Assembly (NCBI RefSeq): GCF_003400205.1
Contig: NZ_QUQV01000005.1
Coordinates: forward strand, 124,001-188,000
Reading direction: 5' to 3'
DNA length: 64,000 nt
Source: Bacillus sp. HNG
Lineage (GTDB): Bacteria; Bacillota; Bacilli; Bacillales; Bacillaceae_L
The notes under the pieces were generated by a model. That model was given only the letters and a program-made list of their open reading frames with translations. It made no database searches and was not told the origin of the DNA. Below, piece after piece: positions 56,727 to 64,000 of this stretch (position 1 is the first letter of the stretch; the number at the start of each line of letters is the position of its first letter). The position numbers and the translations under genes were made by a program.

Positions 56727-57698
56727 ATGAAAAAAATACTCATTATACATACAGGTGGAACGATTGCAATGATGGAGGACAAAGAAACTGGTGCTGTCCA
56801 ACAAAATCAACAAAATCCACTTTTACTTCACACTGATGCTTTAAGCGCAATTGCGGATGTTAAAGTGGAAGAATTATTTCAATTACCATCTCCACATATC
56901 ACGGAAAAAGAAATGCTTTTGCTAAAGAAAAAGATTGAAACGAGTATTATAGAAGATGAAATTGAAGGTGTTGTCATTACCCATGGAACGGACACACTTG
57001 AAGAAACGGCATATTTTTTAGACATAACCGTCCAATCCGATATTCCCATCGTCGTGACAGGAGCGATGAGGTCGAGCAATGAGCTTGGAGCAGATGGTCC
57101 ATATAATTTAATTTCCGCTGTTCGTGTTGCAGCTTCCGACAGTGCGGTTGGAATGGGAGTTTTAGTTGTATTAAATGATGAAATTCATACAGCTAAAAAC
57201 GTAACAAAAACCCACACTAGTAATATCGCGACCTTCCAGAGTCCTCAATATGGACCATTAGGAATTGTGAGCAAACGAGAAATCACTTTTCACCACATGC
57301 CTACGATTAGGGAAACATATGACATTGAGGAAATAACAAAAAATGTTGTTCTTTTGAAGGCTTATGCAGGGATGGATGGTAAGGTCCTTCGGGCAATTCG
57401 GACCATAAATCCGGATGGATTAGTGATCGAAGCGCTTGGACAAGGCAATTTGCCACCAACGATGGTACCTGAGCTTAAGGAACTTATGGACAGTGGTATA
57501 CCTGTTGTATTAGTGTCCCGATGTTTTAATGGGTATGTACAGGACGTGTATAATTACGAAGGCGGTGGACGTCGATTAAAAGAGCTTGGCGTTATTTTTT
57601 CAAATGGTCTTAATGGACAAAAAGCAAGACTTAAACTATTGGTCACATTAGAAATCACAATTGATCATGATGAAATACAGGAAATGTTTTATAAATAA
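56727..57698 (+). CDS. ansA: L-asparaginase (type I, cytoplasmic)
   Basis: 323 aa on the plus strand. Hydrolyses asparagine to aspartate and ammonia. Catalytic threonines in HTGGTIAMMED (Thr12) and THGTDTLEETAYFL (near 87), plus GAMRSSNELGADGPYNL. No signal peptide. It stands alone between prsW and ypdA. Its last codons (FYK) and stop fall within the terminal repeat of B2. Confidence 0.93.
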   Translation: MKKILIIHTGGTIAMMEDKETGAVQQNQQNPLLLHTDALSAIADVKVEELFQLPSPHITEKEMLLLKKKIETSIIEDEIEGVVITHGTDTLEETAYFLDITVQSDIPIVVTGAMRSSNELGADGPYNLISAVRVAASDSAVGMGVLVVLNDEIHTAKNVTKTHTSNIATFQSPQYGPLGIVSKREITFHHMPTIRETYDIEEITKNVVLLKAYAGMDGKVLRAIRTINPDGLVIEALGQGNLPPTMVPELKELMDSGIPVVLVSRCFNGYVQDVYNYEGGGRRLKELGVIFSNGLNGQKARLKLLVTLEITIDHDEIQEMFYK

Positions 57699-57980
57699 AG
57701 GCTGTTTTTCGCAAACTTTGTTGTTACTGGATCAATTGATTTCAGCTACAGGTGGACGCTTTCCGCGGGCGTGGCTTGAGCCTCCTCAGGCCTACACGAT
57801 GTAGGTCACGAAGCCGTTGCCACAGGACGTGGCGCTTTTAGGCTTCGTTCTTCTGTTCGCTCCTGTGGGGTCTCAAGTCTCACGCTTTTCCCGCTGGAGT
57901 CGCCACCTTCCGCTTCAATCAATAGTTTTGTTTTATTCAATAGCAACAATCTTTTTAGAAAAGAGCTTAAATAAAAAAAC
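57687..57980 (+). repeat. Intergenic repeat family B, copy 2 (module-bearing), overlapping the ansA end
   Basis: About 294 bp and nearly identical to B1 in the inner part (GGACGCTTTCCGCGGGCGTG, module with core at 57810-57846, CCCGCTGGAGTCGCCACCTT). Terminal repeats run TTTTATAAATAAAGGCTGTT at the left and the complement of AGAAAAGAGCTTAAATAAAA at the right. It fills the ansA-ypdA gap. Confidence 0.88.
57810..57846 (+). repeat. 37-nt nested hairpin core, copy in B2
   Basis: Outer arm GAAGCC, inner hairpin GCCAC with loop AGGAC and GTGGC, outer arm GGCTTC; identical to B1 over all 37 nt and preceded by the same CCTACACGATGTAGG hairpin. Confidence 0.88.
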
Positions 57981-57981
57981 A

Positions 57982-58002
57982 GGGCGACTTAGAGTCGCCC
58001 TA
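57982..58002 (-). terminator. Terminator of ypdA
   Basis: Perfect 9-bp stem AGGGCGACT/AGTCGCCCT with a 3-nt loop overlapping the ypdA stop, followed by GTTTTTTTATTT on the minus strand. Confidence 0.85.
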
Positions 58003-58965
58003 TTTTCTATCTATAATCGCTTTTGCAATTAAGTCTCCGTGAAAGCGCCCGTTTTCAATGAAAATTTCATTTGCATTATTCCCCGCTGCAATGACTCCAG
58101 AGATAAAAATCCCCTCAACATTCGTTTCCATCGTGTCAGGGTTAAACAATGGTCTACCTGTTTCCTTCTCAATCTGAACATTCATTTTCTGTAAAAAACT
58201 ATGATCTGGATGATAGCCTGTCATGGCAAATACGTAATCATTTTTAATCTTCCTTTTTTCGTTCCCAACCTGATAGATCACGGCGTCCTCAGTTATCTCG
58301 ATTACATTCGCATTAAATTCCATCGTAATAATCCCATTACGAACCAATGATTCAAACTCAGGTAGGATCCATGGCTTAATGCTTGAGGAGTACTCAGATC
58401 CACGGTATAAAACAGTGACTCTTGCGTCAGCATTTACTAGCTCTAAAGCAGCATCAATACTCGAGTTCTTCCCACCAATTACAACAACATCTTTATCGAA
58501 ATATGGATGTGGTTCTTTAAAATAATGGAAAACCTTAGGAAGATCTTCACCTGGAACATTCATATAGTTTGGATTATCATAGTAACCAGTCGCAACAATT
58601 ACATATTTTGCTTGAAACTCACCTTTAGAACTTGTTATTTTAAAATGACCATTGTCAAGCTGAGTGACACCCGATACTTTTTCAAATGCATGCACTCTAA
58701 TTTTTTCACGTTTTGCTACTTCGCGATAATAAGCCAAAGCTTGGTTTCTTTTTGGCTTTCTCCCCTCAATAATAAATGGAACATTTCCGATCTCTAATTT
58801 TTCGCTTGTACTAAAAAATGTTTGATGAGTTGGGTAATGGTAAATGGCATTTACAATATTTCCTTTTTCAATTACCAATGGTTCGATTCCGACATTCTGC
58901 AGTGCAATAGCTGCTGCTAAGCCACAGGGTCCTCCCCCAATAATAACAACTTCTTCCAATTGCAT
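58000..58965 (-). CDS. ypdA: Bacillithiol disulfide reductase (Bdr)
   Basis: 321 aa from ATG 58965 (SD AGGAGTGA). FAD/NADPH oxidoreductase that reduces bacillithiol disulfide. FAD site VVIIGGGPCGLAAAIAL contains Cys14, the conserved YpdA cysteine; NADPH site VVVIGGKNSSIDAALELV near 166. Its presence with bshA supports active bacillithiol metabolism. Lies beside gudB. Confidence 0.94.
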   Translation of the reverse strand: MQLEEVVIIGGGPCGLAAAIALQNVGIEPLVIEKGNIVNAIYHYPTHQTFFSTSEKLEIGNVPFIIEGRKPKRNQALAYYREVAKREKIRVHAFEKVSGVTQLDNGHFKITSSKGEFQAKYVIVATGYYDNPNYMNVPGEDLPKVFHYFKEPHPYFDKDVVVIGGKNSSIDAALELVNADARVTVLYRGSEYSSSIKPWILPEFESLVRNGIITMEFNANVIEITEDAVIYQVGNEKRKIKNDYVFAMTGYHPDHSFLQKMNVQIEKETGRPLFNPDTMETNVEGIFISGVIAAGNNANEIFIENGRFHGDLIAKAIIDRK

Positions 58966-59095
58966 GTTTGTCACTCCTACTATATTCAATACGCCTTCTT
59001 TTTTATATTTGACGTTTTTTGATTTATCTTTTCCTTATTTCTTATAAGAGATATTGTTAAATAATTCAAGACTACGAGGATGTACCCCAATATAA

Positions 59096-59127
59096 AAATC
59101 TCCTACCATAAAAATGATAGGAGATTT
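59096..59127 (-). terminator. Terminator of gudB
   Basis: 10-bp stem AAATCTCCTA/TAGGAGATTT, 12-nt loop, TTTATATTGG exit on the minus strand. Confidence 0.85.
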
Positions 59128-59161
59128 CCGTTATTCTTGCAAATGAAATGTTTCTTAAGAA

Positions 59162-60445
59162 TTAAATCCAACCTCTAAAGCGAGACGCTTCTGCCATTTT
59201 TCTTACACCAACCATGTAGGCTGCTAGCCTCATGTCAACACGTCTATTTTGTGCTGTTGAATAAATGTTTTCAAATGATTTGACCATCACTTTTTCGAGT
59301 TTTTCCTCTACTTCTTCCTCTGACCAGTAATAGCCTTGGTTATTTTGAACCCATTCGAAATAGGACACTGTCACACCACCTGCACTTGCTAAAACGTCTG
59401 GTACAAGCAGGATTCCTCTTTCGGTTAAGATTTGTGTTGCTTCAAGTGTTGTTGGACCGTTTGCAGCTTCCACTACAATACTTGCACGAATATTATTAGC
59501 GTTCTCTTCTGTAATTTGGTTTTCGATAGCTGCCGGAACAAGAATATCACAATCAAGCTCCAATAGCTCCTTGTTAGTAATAGTATCGTTAAATAACTTT
59601 GTAACTGTTCCAAAGCTATCACGACGATCTAATAAGTAATCAATATCCAAACCATTTGGGTCGTATAAGCCGCCATATGCGTCAGAAATACCGATTACCT
59701 TGGCACCTGCATCATGCATGAATTTTGATAAAAAGCTACCTGCATTTCCAAATCCTTGTACAACTACACGAGCACCTTCTAGACTAATGCCACGTTTCTT
59801 TGCTGCTTCGCGAATACAAATGGTTACACCCTTCGCAGTTGCAGACTCACGGCCATGGGACCCTCCTAATACAAGGGGTTTTCCAGTGATGAATCCAGGT
59901 GAGTTAAATTCGTCAATTCGACTATATTCATCCATCATCCATGCCATAATTTGAGAATTTGTAAATACATCTGGTGCCGGGATATCCTTTGTAGGTCCTA
60001 CGATTTGACTAATTGCACGAACATAGCCACGACTAAGTCGCTCAAGTTCACGGAATGACATATCTCTAGGGTCACAAATGATTCCGCCTTTTCCTCCACC
60101 GTATGGTAAATCGACGATGCCGCATTTTAAGCTCATCCAAATCGAAAGCGCTTTAACTTCCTTTTCAGTTACATTTGGGTGAAAGCGAATTCCACCTTTT
60201 GTTGGACCTACCGCATCGTTATGCTGTGCCCGATAGCCTGTAAAGATTTTGACAGAACCATCGTCCATTCGTACTGGAATTTTAACGGTCATCATTCGGA
60301 TTGGTTCTTTTAAAAGTTCGTATACTTCCTCAGGGTACCCTAATTTTTCTAATGCTTTATGTATGACTGTTTGTGTAGATTTTAGGACATCCATTTTCTC
60401 TTCGTTATTCTGTTTTGAAATGTCCTTATTGTTTTCGGCTACCAT
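59162..60445 (-). CDS. gudB: NAD-specific glutamate dehydrogenase
   Basis: 427 aa from ATG 60445 (SD GGGAGG). Oxidises glutamate to 2-oxoglutarate and ammonia. [21 protein letters not shown], catalytic Lys in [11 protein letters not shown], and NAD site [16 protein letters not shown] near 220. The segment [11 protein letters not shown] has a single VKA, so it lacks the 3-codon duplication that inactivates GudB in B. subtilis 168. A moonlighting effect on GltC is known in B. subtilis. Confidence 0.95.
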   Translation of the reverse strand: MVAENNKDISKQNNEEKMDVLKSTQTVIHKALEKLGYPEEVYELLKEPIRMMTVKIPVRMDDGSVKIFTGYRAQHNDAVGPTKGGIRFHPNVTEKEVKALSIWMSLKCGIVDLPYGGGKGGIICDPRDMSFRELERLSRGYVRAISQIVGPTKDIPAPDVFTNSQIMAWMMDEYSRIDEFNSPGFITGKPLVLGGSHGRESATAKGVTICIREAAKKRGISLEGARVVVQGFGNAGSFLSKFMHDAGAKVIGISDAYGGLYDPNGLDIDYLLDRRDSFGTVTKLFNDTITNKELLELDCDILVPAAIENQITEENANNIRASIVVEAANGPTTLEATQILTERGILLVPDVLASAGGVTVSYFEWVQNNQGYYWSEEEVEEKLEKVMVKSFENIYSTAQNRRVDMRLAAYMVGVRKMAEASRFRGWI

Positions 60446-60745
60446 TTGTAAACCTCCCAAGATTTTTCACAGTTCGATTCCTCTTCCTTAAAGGTGTAAA
60501 CAAGAAGCTGGAAATGCCGAGTTTTCGGTTTTTTCGGTTATTAAAATATGATTTCACATTTGTATAAAACAAAGACAGAAAAATAACATCTATTTTCCAG
60601 ATAGTATTATTGTCCACCTTTCCAGTCACTAGTATACACCTTCCATATGTTTATGCAAGATGAAAAATGAAGAATCTTCATTTAATTTATTAAAATAAAA
60701 AAGCTGTTAGACTCTACATTTAGAACTCTATTGTCGTAGAGAAAA
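60446..60745. other. gudB upstream region, no gene
   Basis: 300 bp, AT-rich, without a convincing frame. The minus strand has TGGACA near 60610-60620 but no good -10 at the right distance, so no promoter is called. A TGAAGATTCTTCA palindrome near 60669-60681 is the only symmetry seen. Confidence 0.4.
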
Positions 60746-60767
60746 ACCCCTAATTCTTATTAGAGGT
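60746..60767 (-). terminator. Terminator of mecB
   Basis: 9-bp stem with one mismatch (ACCTCTAAT/ATTAGGGGT), 4-nt loop, followed by TTTTCTC on the minus strand. Confidence 0.75.
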
Positions 60768-60772
60768 CTCTC

Positions 60773-61363
60773 CTACTTTTTTATAAAATAATTGTAAATC
60801 TCTTTCATTGCATTTTCTTTAAAAAGGATTTTCCCATATTCATGAACTCTATATTTTGTTAGTGTTGCAGGAGTTCCAAATTCGGCTAAAATGGCAATGA
60901 TGTTTTCTGTTTGAAAAGACAAGTTATCTTCCAGTAATAAATAAAAATAGTCTTCATATGAATATAATTTGCCACCATCTATTGATAAACTATTTAATCT
61001 GGTTGAAAGCTGAATGACATCTTCAAACGTATGAAACTCATAAAATATATCTTTACTTTCATCAAGAGTAACCTGCATTTCAATATAATCTTCATCCATA
61101 AATTCTTCATCTTCAAGGTCCCCTACTGAATTCGTAACAATGATCACCATACCTTGTGCTTGTAAAGAGTAAACTTCTACAGCAATGGGGCCATCTGCCT
61201 CAAAGCCTAATTCGACACTTGCTTCCTCGATCATATCACGAAATAATTGGTGGACCTTAAGCGAATCCGACAAAAGATCATCTTTAGTGAGGCCACGATC
61301 AACCAGATCATCAAATGTTAGAAAAATCTTGATTTTATTATAAGTTAAGCGCTCAAGACGCAT
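60773..61363 (-). CDS. mecB: Adaptor protein of the MecA family (MecB/YpbH)
   Basis: 196 aa, SD GAGGGAGGG. N-terminal MRLERLTYNKIKIFLTFDDL for substrate binding, acidic middle (GDLEDEEFMDEDYIE), and a C-terminal ClpC-binding domain. MecA paralogues deliver substrates to ClpCP; YpbH of B. subtilis affects competence and sporulation. Place after ypbG matches B. subtilis ypbH rather than mecA. Confidence 0.9.
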   Translation of the reverse strand: MRLERLTYNKIKIFLTFDDLVDRGLTKDDLLSDSLKVHQLFRDMIEEASVELGFEADGPIAVEVYSLQAQGMVIIVTNSVGDLEDEEFMDEDYIEMQVTLDESKDIFYEFHTFEDVIQLSTRLNSLSIDGGKLYSYEDYFYLLLEDNLSFQTENIIAILAEFGTPATLTKYRVHEYGKILFKENAMKEIYNYFIKK

Positions 61364-61473
61364 TGAAAACCCTCCCTCACCATCACACCTACAGCAACTC
61401 GTTACATTATTTTATGAAGGAAAATGAATTATGTTCTTGGATTTAGCATTGTTGGGACATTTTTTGCAATGAA

Positions 61474-62247
61474 TTAGCTATCAGATGATTGAAGAGTAAT
61501 CAAATGTGTTTCAGGTGGTGCACCAAACCTTAACGGTATGCCAGATGTACCGTATCCGTTACTGATAAATATGGTCATTCCGTTTTTATACTCAACGCCG
61601 CCTTTAGGATATAGCCCAAACTTCCAAAATCGAATTTGTCCACCATGTGTATGACCAGATAATAAGAGATTAATCTTGTTGTCTGGTTTAAGAACATTTT
61701 TTATTTCTGGATTATGGCTAATCAAAATTTTAAAATCCGCCTCATCCCCTGCATCTAAAAGGGCAAGATCTAGCCTGCTTCTCCCTACCTTCAAATCATC
61801 AATCCCAAGCAGAGCAAGCTTCTCGCCGTCCTCAGTTTCAAAAAACATCGCGGTGTTATCTAAAATTTTAATACCCATACTTAAAAGTAAAGAATCAAGT
61901 TCATGATAATCCACTTCGTAATCATTATTGCCCCATACAAAATAGGTTGGTCCAACGGTATTAATTAATTGAAGGTTTTTCTTGACACGTTCAAAGGGAA
62001 CACCCTTTTCTGTTAAATCCCCTCCAATTATCACAATGTCTGCTTTTCCTTTTACTTCATTAATTATTTTCTCAGATACCTCTCTTCTATGAATATCTGA
62101 AATGAAGAAAATGGTTAAATTTTTAAAGCTTTTGGGAAAATCCGAAAATGTTAGTGTCTTTGTTACAACACGATCAAGTCTTGCTTCCTGCCACATGAAT
62201 AGAAGGAGCAACATTCCTACAATTAAAATCCCCAAAAAATATATCAT
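61474..62247 (-). CDS. ypbG: Metallophosphoesterase YpbG
   Basis: 257 aa. One N-terminal membrane span (YFLGILIVGMLLLLFMW). Calcineurin-like motifs in order: FFISDIHRRE, GGDLTEKG, VWGNNDYEVD, ISHNPE, LLSGHTHGGQI. Expected to bind two metals and face the outside or membrane surface; substrate unknown. Single gene between mecB and the divergent cotJ operon. Confidence 0.9.
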   Translation of the reverse strand: MIYFLGILIVGMLLLLFMWQEARLDRVVTKTLTFSDFPKSFKNLTIFFISDIHRREVSEKIINEVKGKADIVIIGGDLTEKGVPFERVKKNLQLINTVGPTYFVWGNNDYEVDYHELDSLLLSMGIKILDNTAMFFETEDGEKLALLGIDDLKVGRSRLDLALLDAGDEADFKILISHNPEIKNVLKPDNKINLLLSGHTHGGQIRFWKFGLYPKGGVEYKNGMTIFISNGYGTSGIPLRFGAPPETHLITLQSSDS

Positions 62248-62396
62248 AGTTCACGCCCTATCTACCTCGATCACGCATCTTGTTCTTTATAATATAAGGA
62301 TATGATACCATATATTATGGAAAAGGCTAACCTTAAACCATTCCAGCATCCATATTAAAAAATATTTCCAACCCTTCAGAAAAAACGTGTTCCCTG

Positions 62397-62425
62397 TCAT
62401 TTTTTTACCCCATAAACCATACAGT
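62397..62425 (+). promoter_or_regulatory. Sigma-E-like promoter of cotJABC
   Basis: -10 CATACAGT (62418-62425), 14-nt spacer, -35 TCATTTT (62397-62403), 44 nt before the cotJA ATG. Fits sigma-E, which controls cotJ in B. subtilis. Confidence 0.65.
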
Positions 62426-62468
62426 AGAATGACATCGTTTTGTATTTTGACATCAAGGAGGTTGCTTC

Positions 62469-62699
62469 ATGTTTACAACAAGGAAGGCCTATTACCCCTA
62501 TGTAAGCCCATTTGACCCTTGTAAACCAATCACACCTAAAACATACGTTACCCCACCAAATCTTTATATACCATTTCAGCCAGCAAATTTACCTCAATTC
62601 ACACCAAAGGAAGCATTATATACAGGGACACTTTGGAAACTCTTTTACGATCCGTATTTCGGCCCATATGAACCGAAAAGGGAGGCTAAGAGCGAATGA
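62469..62699 (+). CDS. cotJA: Spore coat protein CotJA
   Basis: 76 aa, rich in Pro and Tyr, with the family run EALYTGTLWKLFYDPYFGPYE near 49-69. SD AAGGAGG. Part of the polypeptide set of the spore coat. Overlaps cotJB by 4 nt. Confidence 0.93.
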   Translation: MFTTRKAYYPYVSPFDPCKPITPKTYVTPPNLYIPFQPANLPQFTPKEALYTGTLWKLFYDPYFGPYEPKREAKSE

Positions 62700-62965
62700 A
62701 TCCAAAACAGATGCCCCCAGAATATTATGCGTTATTAGAGGATTTGCAAGCTTTGGATTTTGTCCTTGTGGAGCTCACTTTGTATCTTGATACCCATCCT
62801 AATGATTATCAAGCGATCCAACAATTCAATACAGTTTCCCAGCAACGAAGAAAAGTCGCGAAACAGTATGAAGAAAGATTTGGTCCCTTAACTCAATATG
62901 GTCGGTATAGCTATTCCAGCTACCCTTGGAATTGGGATGACGAACCGTGGCCGTGGCAGGTTTAA
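62696..62965 (+). CDS. cotJB: Spore coat protein CotJB
   Basis: 89 aa. Conserved YYALLEDLQALDFVLVELTLYLDTHP near the start and the aromatic C-terminus SYPWNWDDEPWPWQV. Needed for assembly of the CotJ group. Coupled to cotJA; 39 bp before cotJC. Confidence 0.94.
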   Translation: MNPKQMPPEYYALLEDLQALDFVLVELTLYLDTHPNDYQAIQQFNTVSQQRRKVAKQYEERFGPLTQYGRYSYSSYPWNWDDEPWPWQV

Positions 62966-63004
62966 TAAAAAATTGTTATTTTACAGGGGGAGGAATATAC
63001 ATTA

Positions 63005-63574
63005 ATGTGGATTTATGAGAAGAAGCTGCAATATCCAGTCAAAGTGAGTACGTGTAATCCAATGTTAGCGAAGTTACTAATTGAACAATATGGTGGAGCT
63101 GACGGTGAATTAGCCGCTGCATTACGCTATTTAAATCAACGTTATACAATCCCCGGAAAGGTTATTGGATTGTTAAATGATATTGGAACAGAAGAATTTG
63201 CACATTTAGAAATGATTGCGACCATGGTATATAAACTGACAAAAGACGCAACCCCAGATCAATTGAAAGCTGCAGGCTTAGATCAACACTATGTAGATCA
63301 CGATAAAGCATTATTTTACCACAATGCGGCAGGTGTACCATTTACAGCAACATATATCCAGGCAAAAGGTGACCCTATTGCTGATTTATATGAGGATATT
63401 GCTGCAGAAGAGAAAGCAAGAGCTACTTATCAATGGATCATCAATATGAGTGATGATCCCGATTTAAATGATAGCTTACGCTTTTTAAGGGAGCGGGAAA
63501 TTATCCATGCCCAACGATTTAAAGAAGCAGTAGAAATACTTAAAGAAGAACGTGATAAAAAGAAATATTTTTAA
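63005..63574 (+). CDS. cotJC: Spore coat protein CotJC, manganese catalase-like
   Basis: 189 aa. Ferritin-like four-helix protein of the Mn catalase family: Glu in GGADGELAAALRYL, EEFAHLEMIATMVYKLT, and DIAAEEKARATYQWI with REIIHAQRFKEAVE complete the dimetal ligands. May detoxify peroxide in the coat. SD GGGGGAGG. Last gene of cotJABC. Confidence 0.95.
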   Translation: MWIYEKKLQYPVKVSTCNPMLAKLLIEQYGGADGELAAALRYLNQRYTIPGKVIGLLNDIGTEEFAHLEMIATMVYKLTKDATPDQLKAAGLDQHYVDHDKALFYHNAAGVPFTATYIQAKGDPIADLYEDIAAEEKARATYQWIINMSDDPDLNDSLRFLREREIIHAQRFKEAVEILKEERDKKKYF

Positions 63575-63579
63575 ATGTC

Positions 63580-63612
63580 GTAAATAGCTGGATGCGAAAT
63601 TCAGCTATTTAC
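63580..63612 (+). terminator. Hairpin after cotJC
   Basis: Perfect 11-bp stem GTAAATAGCTG/CAGCTATTTAC, 11-nt loop, 5 bp after the cotJC stop. The exit side (TTACATG) is a weak T-tract. Confidence 0.65.
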
Positions 63613-63829
63613 TTACATGATATAAATTTACGTCAAATTCCTTCTTCATCCTTTCAAAAATCGTTGGCGCTCACGCCCTTGAGCTGATTCCTTCCAAAAA
63701 TCCTTACTCATATCTACAATTTCACATCAGATGGCATATCTACTGCTTCATCTTTCTTCTTATCTACATAACGAATACCTCCAAATAAAAATGAGCTTGT
63801 ACACTCGTATTTGTCTAATCATAAAAATA
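63613..63829. other. Gap with possible degraded coding sequence
   Basis: 217 bp. The minus strand holds a short frame reading MSKDFWKESAQGRERQRFLK (no clear SD) and, upstream, an open run ending in IRYVDKKKDEAVDMPSDVKL with a GGAGG but no usable start (the ATG is followed at once by a stop). Both look protein-like, so this may be a decayed small gene; it is not called as one. Confidence 0.35.
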
Positions 63830-63847
63830 ACGCGAGAAACCTCGCGT
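63830..63847 (-). terminator. Terminator of the LysM gene
   Basis: 7-bp stem ACGCGAG/CTCGCGT with 4-nt loop, followed by TATTTTTATG on the minus strand. Confidence 0.8.
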
Positions 63848-63864
63848 CATTTAAAATTTTAAAA

Positions 63865-64000
63865 CTAATTTAGTTTAATTGGAATTCGCAAAACCTGTCC
63901 TTCGACGACAGTATCACCATTTAGATTATTCCATCGTTTGATTAGTTCTTCACCAGAGCGGCTATTGTAATAATGCATGGAAATTCGATAAAGTGTTTCA
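63865..64000 (-). CDS. ypbE: LysM-domain protein, C-terminal part (YpbE-like)
   Basis: The last 44 codons are inside the window; the gene continues past the right edge. ETLYRISMHYYNSRSGEELI, then a run to GQVLRIPIKLN, is a LysM peptidoglycan-binding motif at the extreme C-terminus. In B. subtilis ypbE follows ypbG-ypbF at this place and encodes a LysM membrane protein; the identification is by position and domain. Confidence 0.75.
   Translation of the reverse strand, partial: ETLYRISMHYYNSRSGEELIKRWNNLNGDTVVEGQVLRIPIKLN

Noticed and set aside
57817-58032. 71-codon plus-strand frame
   Set aside because: Sequence of repeat B2 and the ypdA terminator.

Overview
The window is a 64 kb piece of a low-GC, endospore-forming Bacillaceae chromosome. 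Gene order follows the Bacillus subtilis asnS-to-ypbE region almost gene for gene: spoIVA, sleB/ypeB, cotJABC and ypjB mark a spore former, and qcrABC, menH and hepST mark a menaquinone-based respiratory chain. It is not B. subtilis itself, because plsC follows cmk, ansA sits between prsW and ypdA, bshB1 is missing from the bshA locus, and several intergenic repeat families are present. No rRNA, tRNA, prophage, insertion sequence with a transposase, or CRISPR array was seen. Nearly all genes are on the minus strand; the exceptions are ypjC, ypzI, ansA and cotJABC.

Layout: 1-5362 asnS (partial), aspB, ypmB (tseB), ypmA, dinG. 5414-7839 panBCD with a terminator-containing leader. 8133-13080 ypjD-dapB-mgsA-bshA-cca-birA. 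13162-16462 ypjC, a YugP-like protease, ypjB, ypjA. 16565-22492 qcrABC, ypiF, ypiB (reoY), ypiA and an unnamed amidohydrolase-like gene. 22592-35612 the aromatic amino-acid supraoperon aroC-aroB-aroH-[trp leader]-trpEDCFBA-hisC-tyrA-aroA. 36098-41533 cheR, ndk, hepT-menH-hepS, mtrB, folE, hbs. 41933-49533 spoIVA, yphF, yphE, gpsA, der, the YIEGIA pair, yphA, ypzI. 49576-53177 S1-domain protein, plsC, cmk, ypfB, ypfA. 53305-64000 ypeB-sleB, prsW, ansA, ypdA, gudB, mecB, ypbG, cotJABC and a partial LysM gene.

How the genes work together: chorismate is made by aroA/B/C, drained by aroH/tyrA/hisC to Phe/Tyr/His and by trpEDCFBA to Trp. The Trp sensor TRAP (mtrB) is encoded in the same window as its target, an 11-triplet (G/U)AG site in the trp leader followed by an attenuator terminator. 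A 9-nt complementarity links the TRAP site to a hairpin that hides the trpE ribosome binding site. HepS/HepT/MenH make menaquinone for the QcrABC complex. BshA and YpdA belong to bacillithiol metabolism. YpiA and YpiB belong to the ClpCP-dependent control of MurA.

The most unusual signal is outside the genes. Three different palindromic intergenic repeat families (called A, B and C here) have copies that carry the same 37-nt nested hairpin. The five copies are all exactly 37 nt, keep an invariant inner hairpin (GCCAC, loop AGGAN, GTGGC) and replace the outer 6-bp stem with four different fully paired versions. Each family also has a copy without this module. Several copies sit on gene ends and supply the last codons and stop codon (trpA, cheR, ansA), and two module-less copies sit inside the trp leader.
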